A program made the translations under genes and the position numbers. Below, piece after piece: positions 35,100 to 35,489 of a DNA stretch of 35,489 nucleotides (position 1 is the stretch's first letter; each line of letters begins with the position of its first letter). The stretch is from Curvibacter sp. GWA2_64_110 (GTDB taxonomy: Bacteria; Pseudomonadota; Gammaproteobacteria; Burkholderiales; Burkholderiaceae_C). The stretch spans positions 1 through 35,489 of the forward strand of contig MGPC01000020.1 of the NCBI GenBank assembly GCA_001797315.1, read 5' to 3'. The notes below the pieces were generated by a model. The model did not search any database. It was not told where the DNA came from and saw only the letters and a program-made list of their open reading frames with translations.

Positions 35100-35489
35100 T
35101 CAGGCGCTGAGCAGGGGCAGGCCCTCGTGCTGCGTGAGCTTGAACACCGCCACGGTCTGCACCAGATCCCGTGCCTGGCTGCGCAGACTGGAAGCGGCTG
35201 CGGCCATCTCCTCTACCAGCGCGGCATTCTGCTGCGTCGCCTGGTCCATCTGCGTCACGGCTTCACCCACCTGCGCCACCCCCTGGCTCTGCTCTGAACT
35301 GGCGGCGCTGATCTCGCCCATGATGTCGGTCACACGGCGGATCGATGTCACCACTTCGTTCATGGTGCTGCCGGCCTGGTCCACCAGCGCCGTGCCCTGC
35401 TCGACGCGCTGCACGCTGTCGGTGATCAGGGTCTTGATTTCCTTCGCCGCTTCGGCACTGCGACCGGCCAGGCTGCGCACCTCTGCGGC
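35100..35489 (-). CDS. methyl-accepting chemotaxis protein, C-terminus (partial)
   Basis: The frame is open from the stop at 35100-35102 to the window edge, giving 129 residues. It opens with [19 protein letters not shown], part of the conserved signalling hairpin, and continues as a heptad-patterned helix with [17 protein letters not shown] and QNAALVEE, a typical adaptation region. The domain sends the signal of a membrane receptor to CheA and CheW. The end lacks the NWETF-type CheR-docking pentapeptide. The sensor and membrane parts are outside the window. Confidence 0.95.
   Translation of the reverse strand, partial: AAEVRSLAGRSAEAAKEIKTLITDSVQRVEQGTALVDQAGSTMNEVVTSIRRVTDIMGEISAASSEQSQGVAQVGEAVTQMDQATQQNAALVEEMAAAASSLRSQARDLVQTVAVFKLTQHEGLPLLSA

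Overview
The window reads as a stretch of chromosome from a GC-rich betaproteobacterium, most likely a member of the Comamonadaceae (Burkholderiales). The evidence is the gene content (dapF–DUF484–xerC, a Bug-type solute receptor, an ISL3-like transposase tail, a HypT-like LysR regulator, a type A RNase P RNA) and two families of short dispersed repeats that resemble ones I associate with that family. Genus cannot be fixed from the sequence alone. Genes are densely packed and no intergenic stretch over about 300 bases is left unexplained. I see no prophage, CRISPR array or tRNA gene.

Region 1 (1-10507) starts with the tail of a transposase at the window edge and continues with a long plus-strand fatty-acid degradation cluster. 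It holds a TetR regulator with a palindrome over its probable promoter, a DmdC-type acyl-CoA dehydrogenase, a secreted DUF2147 protein, a FadN-type fusion of 3-hydroxyacyl-CoA dehydrogenase and enoyl-CoA hydratase, a thiolase, an alpha/beta hydrolase, a TesB-like thioesterase, a second enoyl-CoA hydratase and a PaaI-like thioesterase. A YciA-like thioesterase lies at its right edge on the minus strand. Together these cover every step of a beta-oxidation turn plus CoA-ester hydrolysis, presumably under the TetR protein.

Region 2 (10549-19842) holds an Atm1-type ABC exporter, a HypT-like LysR regulator, a complete glutamate/aspartate-type ABC importer (binding protein, two permeases, ATPase), dihydroorotase, a DUF3025 protein whose start codon lies in the arm of a 268-bp inverted-repeat element, and the membrane protease HtpX.

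Region 3 (19843-26956) holds a membrane Cache-PAS-GGDEF-EAL c-di-GMP enzyme coupled to a small proline-rich exported protein. Convergent to these come an FAD-dependent dehydrogenase and cysteine synthase. RNase P RNA and an Rrf2/IscR-like regulator that has lost its cluster ligands follow.

Region 4 (26957-35489) holds NhaR, a pseudouridine-synthase-like protein whose catalytic Asp seems replaced by Glu, a Nudix/metallo-beta-lactamase fusion, a Bug receptor, a small membrane ORF, a carboxymuconolactone-decarboxylase-family protein, the dapF–DUF484–xerC operon, and the C-terminus of a chemotaxis receptor at the right edge.

The most unusual signal is the set of dispersed repeats that lie in frame inside conserved genes. 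A 68-bp unit is translated in opposite orientations in XerC and in the FAD dehydrogenase, and its first part recurs in the ABC exporter linker. A 48-bp unit with a fixed spacing pattern lies inside dapF, inside the Nudix-MBL gene and upstream of the LysR gene. A related stem-loop repeat forms the start of the DUF2147 signal peptide. Several genes (pyrC, dapF, the HypT-like regulator) also have a -10-like hexamer so close to the ATG that a leaderless transcript is predicted.
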